Assembly: GCA_947179155.2 (NCBI GenBank)
Contig: OX359283.1
Coordinates: 7,786,764-7,850,763 of the forward strand
Length of the DNA: 64,000 nt
Direction: 5' to 3'
Source of the DNA: Hedera helix
Lineage: Eukaryota > Streptophyta > Magnoliopsida > Apiales > Araliaceae
In this document: in pieces, positions 13,095 to 23,766 of the stretch
How positions within the stretch are numbered: the first letter of the stretch is position 1
Layout of the letters: each line of letters starts with the position of its first letter
The notes under the pieces: model-generated
The model's input: the letters and a program-made list of their open reading frames with translations, nothing else
Databases searched by the model: none
What the model was told of the DNA's origin: nothing
Made by a program: the position numbers and the translations under genes

Positions 13095-13482
13095 TCAACA
13101 CACTTTAAAGATCCTCAAGATTGTGGTGTGTTTAGGAAGATTTAGATCCTAATGGTAACTTTTAAGTTTGCAGTATACGATTATGATAGTCTTGAACCAT
13201 AGAGTTAAGCTTTTGAGAATTCATTCTATGATTCTTTGTAGCTATTTGTGTTTGTCTTCTGTCTAGCGACTCTATGTTCTGGCTTTGTCCTTCAGTCATT
13301 ATGCGAACTTCCATTGCCTTTACATTTTGTTTACCAATTCTGCTAAATTTGTTTAGTTCACTATGTGATCTACAAGTAACTAAGTCTTAACTCTGCGAAC
13401 TTGGACTTCTTAATCTATTTCAAGTTCTTAATAAACTATTTGGATCAACCTAACATATTTGATCCATAAGTCCTTTTACAAA
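13095..13482. other. Unassigned segment
   Basis: About 390 bases with a more even composition than its surroundings. No reading frame on either strand stays open or gives a domain I recognise, and no homologous stretch is visible elsewhere in the window. It is the immediate left flank of E2 and contains one copy of the putative E2 target duplication, GATTA (13483-13487), at its right edge. Confidence 0.5.
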
Positions 13483-14882
13483 GATTATATAAGGTCCCGA
13501 CTTTTATAAAATAAATTTAGTTTTTCTTTATATTATTATTCTAAAACAGTAAGGTGTTATATTGATAAAAGTTAAGGATGTTATATGCAAATTATATTAT
13601 ATTGGAGAAAATTCAATTTGTCAAAAAATATTCGATTTGTCTGAAAATAGTCATTCTGTCGAGGAATATTTGATCCGTACGACGCCGCCGAAATAATCAA
13701 TCATTGGTTAAGCCTACAGTGAAATATTATTAGATATAAAAAAAATCACAGAAGTAACCTGTTTAAATAAAAATGGTCAACGGTACTATCACTTTTAGCT
13801 GTTAAATTACCCGATGATAAAAGAATAGTAGCATACGGTATTTCATGGTATTTTACTGTAGCATACGGTATTACATAATAGTACACGGTATTGCATAGAG
13901 TCTCATTTTATTAATCTGATAAAGTGACTATTGCACAGTATTCATCAATAATTGTTGTTATACAATATTTTTACATTATTAAACCAATAATTGCATTATA
14001 CTATTGAATCATTAATTGATATTGCACTGTATTAAACTAATAATTATCATAGTAACATATTCTTACATTATTTTTTAATTATTGTTATCACTATTGTAGC
14101 ATTACTTTAATTATTGTATTTTGGTTATTATAAAAATGAGTTGGTGGGAACATGTGGGAAGTATATGGTGGGGGGGATACAAGAAGAAAGAAACAAACAA
14201 ACAAAAAGAAAAATTATGCGTAGGAAGAAAAAGAAGGAAAAGAATAAATTAAGGATGGTGAGAAGAAAAAAAAAAGGCAAGTCAGGAAAAGTAGGAAGAA
14301 AATGAGCAAGCTGGAACTTGGGAGTTTTTTTTAAATAAAAGTTAGGCAGAACAGTGAGCATGGTAGGTGAAGAATAGGCTAAAAAAGGGGAATCCGGTGA
14401 ACGAATTCCTCACACCCTTCTTGTAATGACCACAAATTATATATGTCATTGTATTATAATTATTAAATAATTACCAATGAAGTTAAAAATATGTACTATT
14501 TAATTATGCATTAAATGATTTAATGTATATACTTGTGTATGTGTATATTTATCTAGTAATGAAGCAAAGTAATATAATTAATTAAAACAAGTCTAATTGG
14601 ATTATATTATAAGTCCAAATGAGGTATTAAACTAGGTTAAATAAATTTATCTGGTAGTACATGTAATTAATTTAAATCTTGATCCATGTAATTAATTTAA
14701 ATCTTGATCCATATAATAATTAAACTAGCCCAATACTTGTTTTAATTAAATGTAACATAGGTTATTTAATATTAGCCCAATAGAACAATTAAATTGAGTT
14801 CAAACAAATTAAATGAATGGGCCTAATATATTTAATTCCTAAGTCCAAAGTGGAGCCCAATAGAAAGTCAAAATATTGGTCA

Positions 14883-14893
<11 letters not shown>

Positions 14894-14930
<37 letters not shown>
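14894..14930. repeat. (TG)n microsatellite in S2
   Basis: Roughly 18 TG units preceded by ATATATAT. It yields a spurious minus-strand ORF of repeated Thr-His. Confidence 0.95.
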
Positions 14931-14933
<3 letters not shown>

Positions 14934-15189
14934 AGTGTATATATGCATATATAACCAATAAAAATTAAAGCAAAATTGAACAAAAATAGAGGAGTTGGCC
15001 GGCTACATGGGGGTCCCACTTGGGTGGCTTGATTGCTTCATGTTGCTTCACTTGTACACTTGGTTTTGGTGGTTCACCAACCCTAGTCATTCACATTGTC
15101 CATCACATTGTCAATCAATCCAATAGTAAGCACAATTAGCTCCTAATTTGACTATGTTAGTTGATTAAGGAAAGTTGATGGTGATTAAG

Positions 15190-15340
15190 GAGACTCTATA
15201 TATAGAGTGTTCCACTAATTGGTTATGTTTGCTTGGTAATTGCTAGAACACAAGAGAGAAAAGAAATAGAGTTCTTGAGAGAGAAAAGAGAAAACACTTG
15301 TGTGTTGAGAGTTCACTAAGGATAGTGCTAGAGGAGAAGC
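15190..15340 (+). promoter_or_regulatory. Probable S2 LTR promoter and leader
   Basis: A TATA-like CTATATATAGAG at 15195-15206 is followed by a purine-rich GAGAGAAAAGAAATAGAG leader, an arrangement repeated in the other LTRs of this window. It implies + strand transcription from the LTR. The call rests on the motif and position only. Confidence 0.4.
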
Positions 15341-16227
15341 TTGGTATATGACTTATAGCCTCATATCTTACTTTGGAAGAAGAAGAGCACACAAGTCTAT
15401 AAGGTTCAAAAGTGCTCCAACCCTTTCTTAGTGTATATTTTTGGTCTATGTAGGTTTTTTTCGGTAAAAATGTATTTTTTTAACCTATCAAAACTTGTTT
15501 TAATGATCTAGAAGTCTAATACCATGTTATATTGGTAGATTCATGATTTGATATGTTTAAATACATGTTTTGGTATGTGTGGTATGCTAATAAATAGAAG
15601 AAAAGTCCATATTAACTCTTACCGGTAAAATCCTAGATGAGTATGTGCTATTTATTATTGTAGTTTGAAATGTACAAGTTGAAAATTGGATTTCTATGAC
15701 TAGAAAATTACATATATGAGTTATAAAGAAAACTTAACTTGAATCTTTCAAAAATATGAAAAAATGAAGAAGTTATGGTTTTTACCGCAAAATATGGCGT
15801 TTGGAAACCCTAGATAGTTCGATCTTAAATTTTGTGTCAAAACATTCTCAAAAATGTGATTGAACCATAAAATGTTATAAAACAAGAAGTTAGGAAGATA
15901 ACAAAACTGAGTTTGTCATTCGGATGTATAGATTTTATTTTATTCAAGTTTTAATCAAGATAACTCAAGTTGAAAATTTGCCAAATTTTTTGAAAGAAAA
16001 ACACAAAACGCCAGCAGCGTTGACTCAGCGCTCGGGGCCTCTATTTCCAGCGCTGGACTCAGTTCATTCAGAGCGCCAGTAGCACTGGGCCGATTTTCCA
16101 ATTCTTGTCAAGTCAGGTCGGTTTTGGCCGGCTCGGGTCAGAAAATGAAAAATATTCTAAAAACTTTATTATTTTTAGATCCAATAAATGTAGTTTAAAA
16201 ATTATAAGTAGTTAATTTAATATGTAA

Positions 16228-16694
16228 ATGAGAATAAATATTAGTAAATGATTAATAATATTAAAAAATTAATAAAATATTATTAAATGAATAATAATAT
16301 TAAAAAAGCAATAAAATATTATTAAATAATTAATAATATTAGTAATTGAATAAAATATTATTAAATGATTAATAATATTAATAAAGTAATAAAATATTAT
16401 TAAATAATTAATAATATTAGATAGTGAATAAAATATTATTAAATGATTAATGATATTAGGATATGAATAAAATATTATTAAATGAATAATAATATTAAGA
16501 ATTTGATGAAATATTATTAAATGATTAACGATATTAGAATATGAATAAAATATTATTAAATGATTAATAATATTAGATAATGATTAAAATATTATTAAAT
16601 AATTGATAATATTAGAAGGTTAATAAAATATTATTAAAAAATTAATAATATTATAAGACTAATAAAATATTGTTAAATTGATAATAATATTAGA
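16228..16694. repeat. 39-bp AT-rich tandem array in S2
   Basis: About eleven imperfect units of 39 bp, each built as AATATTATT, an A/T/G loop, AATAATATT, and a variable 8-10 bp end. The two 9-bp arms are exact inverted complements in most units, so each unit could form a hairpin. The corresponding part of S1 (7000-7660) is AT-rich with similar inverted motifs but without this clear periodicity. Confidence 0.85.
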
Positions 16695-16947
16695 TAAGAG
16701 TTTGAACTATATTAAATTAATATATGTTTTATATGATCAAGTGGTGATAATATTTTTAAAGTGTTTATATACCTGTAACTATATAATTATTTGGTTAAGT
16801 GTTAGAGGTGTAAGATATATAGAGGTTATCTTATGAATGAATATATGATACTAATTTAAAGATCAACTTGATTAATTGTTATGTATATTCAGAGAAAATT
16901 GAATTGAATTAGTTAGCAGTAATCTACACACGAGGCAAGTTCCTTAA

Positions 16948-19313
16948 TGTGACACCCCCAAATCTGGGCTCACATAACCCAAACTTGAGTTGTCAAAAGA
17001 CTACAACAAAATTATTACAAACTAGTACAACGTTCAACAATACAATGTATAATAATACACAACTAAGTCTTCACTATTATTATCACACTATTTTACAACA
17101 CGTGAAGACTATATTAGCTATCCCTCGGACTCTCACTCCATTCTCCGGCTAGACCCAGCTACGTTCTCATTTCCTGTTGAAAAAAAATGGAACAAAAGAA
17201 AGGGCGAGCTCAAATAGCCCAGTAAGAAATATCATGACTAAGATAATGACGAATAAATTATCATTAGCCTTCAACAGTTGAGTTCTTGATAGAATACAAT
17301 AAACTACAAGGTTTATATCAAAAACAACAGTTAAATTCTTGAACAATGTTCAGATCAATAATATCCCTTACCGTAGCAGGTTTGATTAACAAAAGGTGAA
17401 GGAAATTAATATCCCTTACCATAGTAAGTTTGAATAATGGAAGATAAAAAAGATGGTATCCCTTATGAGTATAAAGGAAAATAATAACATTTACGAATAT
17501 GAAAGAAAATGATATTACAAATGAATATGGAATAAAAGTGTCATGTGATAATTCGCGTAGATAAATTATTTCCACACGAGACAAATAAAAAGGGTTATTC
17601 ACCAACAGGCGGTAGTCAGCGCAGTAAGGTTATTCCCACAATTTAATAAAATTTGAATACGAAGAGTTATTCACCAAACAGGCGGTAATCCGCGCCCTAA
17701 GGTTATTCTCAGAGATTAATAAGGAATGAATACGAAAGATTATTCACCAACAGGCGGTAATCCGCGCCGTAAGGTTATTCCCACAATTTAATACATGAAA
17801 ATAAATGGCACAAGAAAGAAATTATTTTATTTTCGAGAATCAAAGAATGATAATCTCTTACCGTGGTAAGTTTAAATAATAGAATATGAAAGAAGATGAT
17901 ATTCCAAAAAAAATGACATTCCTTACCTTAACACGTGACTGGATATTGATTTAAATGAGGTTGATCAACCTATATATTTATAATAAAATTAGTAATTACC
18001 ACATATAAATTTCAAAGTGTATGATAACCCGTATAATATGAATTATCAAAATTATATATATTTAACATAATTTTTGTAGTATAATATAACAACTTTAAAA
18101 TAGTTTTTAAAATAATATTTCAAAATAAATCTTCCAAAGAAAACTTTTAAAAATGAATCTTCTTAAATAAGAGTCTTCTAAAGGAAGATTTGTGAATACC
18201 GTGAAAAATAGGAATTTATGAAATTACTACTCTTTAATAAAAGACTTACTTGAAAATTTTCTGCACTTCTTTTGGCTTTCAAACTCCCAAAATAGCCTTA
18301 CTATTCTCAGAGAAAACTCATAAAATTCTTATAGAAAAATTTTATATTTTATGTGTGATTTTTCTATTCAGCTGAGCAAGCTATTTATAGGAGAAAATAA
18401 GTTACTATGCGTGTGGTAGGTGGACTGGCGTGCTGCACGCCAGTCTGAGAAAATCTCAGCAGCCTCCTGGCTGCCAAACTTCCCAACAACACATTTTCAA
18501 TTTCAAGTTTCATGTGGCCCACAGAGGTCCCACATGTTTACTATTCTAAATAGTAAAATTAAGTTATATATATATATATATATTTATTTATTTATTTGTT
18601 CTTCCTATGGGTCCAACATATAATAAAATAATGCTGCAACAATAATTCAACAGTAATGTAAGAAACACGTTACAAATAAATATTAATTTAATAATATAAA
18701 TTATAGGGTATTTGCTACTGTGACAATTATTAGGTTCAATAATTTTAACTACAGTGCACCAACAATTATTGAGTCAATGATATAAATACAGTGTAATGAC
18801 AATTATTAAATCAATAATGCAAAATACTGTGTAACAACAATTATTGAATTGATAATATAAAATATTATGCAGTGACAATTATCGATGAAATGATGCGTAA
18901 CAGTTACGGTGTCAATTATCAAACCAATAATATAAGAAACTGTGCAATACCGTGTGCTACTGTAGAGTACCACGTGCTACAGTAAAATATCATAAATTAC
19001 CGTATGCTACTATTCTTTTATCACCGGTATATTAACAGTTAACACCGTTGACTATTTTTATTTAAAAATGTTACTTCTGTCGTTTTCTATATCCGACAAT
19101 TATTCCGTTGTAGGGTCCACCAATAATTAGTTATTTTGGCGCCGTCGTACGGCCCAAATATTCCCCGATAAAACGAATATTGTTCGACAAAATAAAATTT
19201 GCATATAACATCCTTAACTTTCAATTTTGTCAATTTAACCACTTACTGTTTCAGGAAAAATATATATGAAAAAAAAATTAAATTTTGTATTTCATAAAAT
19301 TCGGGGTCTTACA
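16948..19313 (-). repeat. 3' LTR of Tekay-1 (2366 bp)
   Basis: Bounded by TGT...ACA ends, by target duplication CTTAA on the left and by the polypurine tract on the right. Compared with the 5' LTR it lacks about 0.9 kb (equivalent of roughly 42626-43527), with AATAATA at both edges of the gap, and retains about 60 bp near 17236 that the 5' LTR lost. The sequence includes blocks with repeated CAGGCGGTAATCCGCGCCGTAAGG-type motifs (17610-17790) in about 75-bp steps. ORFs across it are not supported as genes. Confidence 0.9.
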
Positions 19314-19832
19314 ACCTCCCCTCCTTATGAAATTTCGTCCTCGAAATTGACGTACATGGCATTTCGAAGAGGTAAGGATACTTAGATTTCATCTCAGATT
19401 CTAGTTCCCAGGTCATTTCCTCAATATCTTGGTTCCTCCATAAAACCTTAACTTGAGGTATAACCTTGGAGCGTAGTATCTGCTCCTTCTTATCTAGGAT
19501 ATTAATAGGTACCTCCTCGTACGTTAAATCCTCTGCAATAACGTCCAGTTCTAACTCAATGACGTGGTTTGGGTCCTTCACATATTTACGCTTTCCTCTC
19601 TTTTCGAATCTCGTAACTCCTTTCCATGGAGAAACACGTAAGAATACATGATCTCCGATGTTGAATCTCTCATCTCTCCGATGAAGATCAGCATAACTCT
19701 CTTGTCGTTCTTGTGCGGTCTGTATTTGTTGTTGGATTATTTGGATATTTTCTGTTGTCAAGCGTACCAACTCGGGTCCCAACAATTTTGCTTCTCCTAC
19801 CTCATTCCAACATACTAGAGAACGACACTTGC
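19309..19832 (-). pseudogene. Tekay-1 integrase C-terminus and chromodomain
   Basis: This continues, in the same frame, the integrase cut by Tat-1 at 38066. It starts GRKCRS and GPELVRLTTENI, typical of Tekay integrase C-termini, and includes the RRDERFNIGDHVFLRVSPWKG block. A chromodomain follows: LRSKVIPQVKVLWRN, then MTWELESEMKSKYPYLF. Between RFEKRGK and RKYVKDPNH about 40-45 residues normally carrying the GPY/F motif are missing, an in-frame deletion near 19590. The stop codon TAA (19311-19309) is supplied by the first bases of the 3' LTR. The chromodomain in this lineage is thought to guide insertion into heterochromatin. Confidence 0.85.
19314..19325 (-). other. Polypurine tract of Tekay-1
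   Basis: The minus strand reads AGGAGGGGAGGT directly before the 3' LTR start TGTAAG. This is the plus-strand priming site and confirms the minus orientation. Confidence 0.85.
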
Positions 19833-19837
19833 GTCCA

Positions 19838-22132
19838 TGTCGACGCCGGGATTTTCGTCGTCTCGTTTTTTATTATTAAAATGTCCCTTTCCAATTTTAG
19901 CCTTTTGAATTAAATGTGATTTTGAAAAGGGTCGGCTTAATGTCGACGGGTTTTGAAATATCGATTTTTTATGAGCCAATTGACCAGAGTCGCCAGTTGG
20001 TATATTTGAAATGGATGTACCAACTCATCCGAATTTAGTTTTTGTAATCGCTGGCTCATGTGACTCTGAATTAATTGGTCCGCAAACCGAGATTCATAGA
20101 GTTCGGGGGCTTGCTTAAGCGAGGGGAATGTGTTAGGCACCCCCCGACTTCCGTGAAATACGGTTACCGCAATCTCGAATGTTTTCCTATCCTTTTAAAT
20201 CCTAAAATGTGTGAGTTGCGTGTGTGTGCGTGTGTGCCTAGGTGAATGCTCGTGGTGAATTTTGTTTGGATTTTTTGTATGGCAAATGTGCTTTATCTGG
20301 AAGGCGTTTTATACGTCTTTTGACCCAAATGACAAGGCTTTGCTTTTTATAAGAAAGATTGATTTTTAATTTCGAAAACTTTTGAGGGTTTTTATTAGAT
20401 GTCACTTTAGAAAACAAACAATTTTAAACTTTTGTCAAATAGGAATCGAGACTATATATTGCCTTCTAACAGTTAATATAAATAAAACGAGGGCAACTTC
20501 TAGAACTCTTTAACCCTATGCACAAAGTTTAATGAAAACACTTTATTTATTTACAAAATCGTTTTTTATGACGTTTTAAAAACCAATTAAAGCCTATTCA
20601 TCAATCATGGATTAAAGTTTGCCAAAACACTTAACCTTTAAACCTCGTGACTCTAATATCTTGAAATTGATCATTTTTTACAAAATCTTCATTATTTGCC
20701 TTATTTAAAAACCATTTTTTGTGTCGTAAATTAAACAAGCACTCACAACGTGTCGGGGCTATCCACGGGCATGTAAGCCATCCAGACAACCCCAAACACC
20801 CACAATCACATATTTTATTATTATTACGGGGCCTTAACCCGAACACGACTTTGTATCGCTTTAAGGCCGGATATTACAAATACACATCCATGGACCCTAT
20901 ACCATGATTACATACCCCAAAATGTCCATCATCGGGATTTGACCGCGAGGATCTCCTCCCTAGGCTCACATTCACCCAAATCATGGCACAACCAACCCTA
21001 AACCAAATCTAACGAGATTTAACATTGCTATCACATTACATAACCCAAATATCACAACTTAATCACTAAAAACTATCCATTACCACAACGAACGAGATAT
21101 CACCGTACGGATGTCATCGGGGCGTTATGAGGAGTTACTTTCCGATGGAAACCTCGCTAACAACCCCTAATCCACGGATCCTTTATCAACATAACAACAT
21201 ATTACATCACATAACCCAAAACATAAGCTATATTAACAATACAAGCGATAGAATACCAAAAAGACAATCTTTTCACCTTGCAAAACGCGGATTCAAGCTT
21301 CTTATACCGCAAAATGGATTACACCACAAGATTACTAAACTAAATAGCACAACAATATGAATCTAGTGCTTGAATCTAGCCCAAAATCAGACTTTCTCCC
21401 TCTCTCCCGCGATCTCTCTCTCTCTCCTTTCCTTTTTTTTTCTCTTTTTTTCTTTCTCTTTCTTGGTCTCGGGTGGAAAAATGGCCGCATATAGGCTTCA
21501 GCAGGCAGCCGCAGATGCATCTGCGGTTGGGCCTGCTGTGGCCATCCCAGCCGTCGCCTCGGCTGCCGCGTGCCGTTCTCGAGCCTCGTGCCTGTCACCT
21601 TTGTCGGTGGCAGCGGTTGCATTCGCGGCCGTCCGGCTTGCTTTTTTGATTTTCGTGCCACGCGGTCTTAATTCGCCAATTTCTGCTGTATTATTTTGGA
21701 AGGCTGTATTTTTGCAGTCCGAAAATCCCTGGGAAACGTGCCATATTGTTCTGGGAGGCCAGTTTGGAGGACCGCGACTTGATATGGAATTTGATAATTG
21801 TGCTTGGCTTTCAGGGGGCGCTGCCCCCTTTCCACCCCCGCCAGCTCACCGGCGAGCTGGGCAGTCGCTCGCTCACCGGGGAGCGAGACCCCCGAACATC
21901 GTAAGCGGAGTGGCCATTAGTCGTCTTTTGTGGTCGGCTCAGGCTTTTCTGGATCAACTGTTCGCCCTGCCCCAAGTGACCGGATGCTCGTTGTCCGTTG
22001 CGGCGGCTTTAACCGTAAATCGCTGGGGTGACTTTGTGTTGGGGTCCACCTTTCTTTCCGCATGTCGGGTCAAATGACGATTTTGCCCTCCTGCCAGGGT
22101 TAGTAGAGAAGTGCAAAATTTGGGTGTCTACA
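19838..22132 (-). repeat. 3' LTR of Tat-1 (2295 bp)
   Basis: Ends TGT...ACA with target duplication on the left and polypurine tract on the right. It holds one copy of a 20-bp palindromic motif (21508-21527) and a pyrimidine-rich block at 21399-21475. The long + strand ORF at 21370-22077 and minus-strand ORFs here also occur in the other LTR and are not supported as genes. Confidence 0.93.
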
Positions 22133-22145
22133 GCTGCCCCTCTTT
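22133..22145 (-). other. Polypurine tract of Tat-1
   Basis: The minus strand reads AAAGAGGGGCAGC directly before the 3' LTR start TGTAGACACC. Confidence 0.8.
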
Positions 22146-22350
22146 ATCATGTCTATGGAATGAAATATGAAATGGACATGATAAAGAAGTAGGCACCCGA
22201 TGCACGGGAAAGACAGTATGTGTTTTATCGATGCAATGCATATGTTTGAGATAATGCAAATGCCGCACTTGACATGATCGCGTAGGGGTCGATTCGAATT
22301 TCACGAATGGATGTTGCTTGGGTTTCGTATCCGACGGTCGCTCTTGGATT

Positions 22351-23045
22351 GGTCAGGTATCGTCTCTGACGTGTCACTTTTCAATTGGGTCAGGTGTCGA
22401 CGGGTCATTTTTTGAAATGGTCAGGTATCGTATCTGACTGGTCGTTTCGAAATGGTCAGGTACCGTATCTGACGGGTCGTTTTTCAATTGGTCAGGTATC
22501 GTTTCTGACGGGTCGTTTTTCAATTGGGTGTCAGGTCTCATATCTGACGGATCGTTTTTCAATTGGTCAGGTCTCGTATTTGACGGGTCGTTTTTCAATT
22601 GGTCAGGTCTCGTATCTGACTGGTCGTTTTTCAATTGGTCAGGTCTCGTATCTGACGGGTCGTTTTTCAATTGGTCAGGTCTCGTATCTGACGGATCGTT
22701 TTTCAATTAGGTCAGGTATCGTATCTGACGGGTCGTTTTTCAATTGGTCAGGTCTCGTATCTGACGGGTCGTTTTTTTCAATTGGTCAGGTATCGTATCT
22801 GACGGGTCGTTTTTCAATTGGTCAGGTCTCGTATCTGACGGGTCGTTTTTCAATTGGTCAGGTCTCGTATCTGACGGGTCGTTTTTTCAATTGGTCAGGT
22901 ATCGTATCTGACGGGTCGTTTTTCAATTGGTCAGGTCTCGTATCTGACGGGTCATTTTTTCAATTGGGTCAGGTGTCGTTTCTGACGTGTCGTTTTTCAA
23001 TTGGTCAGGTCTCGTATCTGACGGGTCGTTTTTTATTTGTCAGGG
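22351..23045. repeat. 36-bp tandem array in the Tat-1 3' region
   Basis: About 19 units of 36 bp, occasionally 34-38, built on GGTCAGGT(C/A)TCGTATCTGAC followed by GGGTCGTTTTTCAATT. Each unit contains a near dyad (GTCAGGT and ATCTGAC) and the core TGACG. Tandem repeats in the hypervariable 3' untranslated region are known for Tat/Ogre elements. Here the array also lies just upstream of the leader of the + strand gene at 23767. Since 36 is a multiple of three it produces long spurious ORFs on both strands. Confidence 0.93.
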
Positions 23046-23068
23046 GGTTCTAAGATCTTGTATTTTAT

Positions 23069-23313
23069 CACGTGACACGCTACATATTGACTCGGGGTAA
23101 CAAAAGGGGGGCAAAAGGGTCACCGAGACCAGCCGCAGATGCATCTGCAGCTGGGATCGGCCCCCATATCAGATCGTGAGGGGTCGCGATCCATCACTTT
23201 CTTCACTTCTCTCTCTCTCGTTTTCGATTTTCCTCGTCCCCTACTCGGTCTTTTCGTCTTTTGGACCACCTTTGGCAAAATCTGCTCCGATTAGATCAGT
23301 CTACGCACTTTGG
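23069..23313 (+). promoter_or_regulatory. Putative promoter and leader exon of the antisense PMD gene
   Basis: A perfect G-box CACGTG lies at 23069-23074. It is followed at 23200-23270 by a CT-rich run (CTTCACTTCTCTCTCTCTCG), as is common around plant transcription starts and in 5' untranslated exons. The segment ends at TTTGG before GTAACG (23314), a good splice donor. A variant of the LTR palindrome occurs at 23132-23151. No clear TATA box is visible. The tandem array directly upstream could supply repeated factor sites. The whole reading is inference from motifs. Confidence 0.45.
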
Positions 23314-23764
23314 GTAACGTTTTAACTCATTTTTCTTTGTTTTTCGTTTTCATTTGGTTACGTATTTACTTGTTTAAATGTTTTAATTTTTAGCAATGCA
23401 TGCCTCTATGAGATATTTTATGTCGGACGTAGCATAAAAATAATGGGTCTTGCAGTCATGCTCTAATTACTTTGAAAAATCGTCGTTTTAGTTATTTCAT
23501 GCTCATGATGCACCATTTTTACTGGCATTTGGGATTTGTTGGTTGCCTGACTTGATTAAACATGCCTGATCGTGCATGGGATGTCCATTTTACAAACGAA
23601 ACTCTGCCGAAATTTCGGAAAATCTAGCGCACCCCTAGGGATTTATTCATGCATTTTCATTTCATAAACATGTCATGCTGCCCTATGATTCTTAGCAATA
23701 TGCAATAAGATTTTTGAAAGATAACGAGCTAAGGATGTACCTCCTTTTCGTGATGCCGTTTCAG
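23314..23764 (+). other. Putative leader intron of the PMD gene
   Basis: The donor GTAACG at 23314 and acceptor GTTTCAG ending at 23764 bracket 451 bp. The sequence is T-rich and markedly less GC-rich than the exons on either side. The start codon follows the acceptor after two bases (TCATGG). An intron just before the ATG is common in plant genes. Confidence 0.5.
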
Positions 23765-23766
23765 TC

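Noticed and set aside
14114..14361. Lys-rich + strand ORF and its Phe-rich minus shadow
   Set aside because: Low-complexity purine-rich LTR sequence in E2; the inverted copy in E1 (9935-10126) gives an equally low-complexity frame.
19937..20140. 67-codon minus-strand ORF, repeated at 35819-36022
   Set aside because: It is the same LTR sequence twice and starts close to the LTR end. No domain, and two copies give no independent evidence of selection.
21370..22077. 235-codon + strand ORF in the Tat-1 3' LTR, with a counterpart at 37421-38005
   Set aside because: It lies in LTR sequence antisense to the element, has no recognisable domain, and its start region is a pyrimidine-rich repeat plus the palindromic unit. 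Presence in both LTRs only reflects LTR identity.
22351..23045. CRISPR-like array
   Set aside because: The units are contiguous with no unique spacers, and the setting is a plant retrotransposon.
22385..23053. 222-codon + strand ORF and a 110-codon minus-strand ORF of repeated 12-residue units
   Set aside because: Both follow from a tandem repeat whose 36-bp unit is a multiple of three and lacks stops. A repeat protein is not supported; there is no start context.
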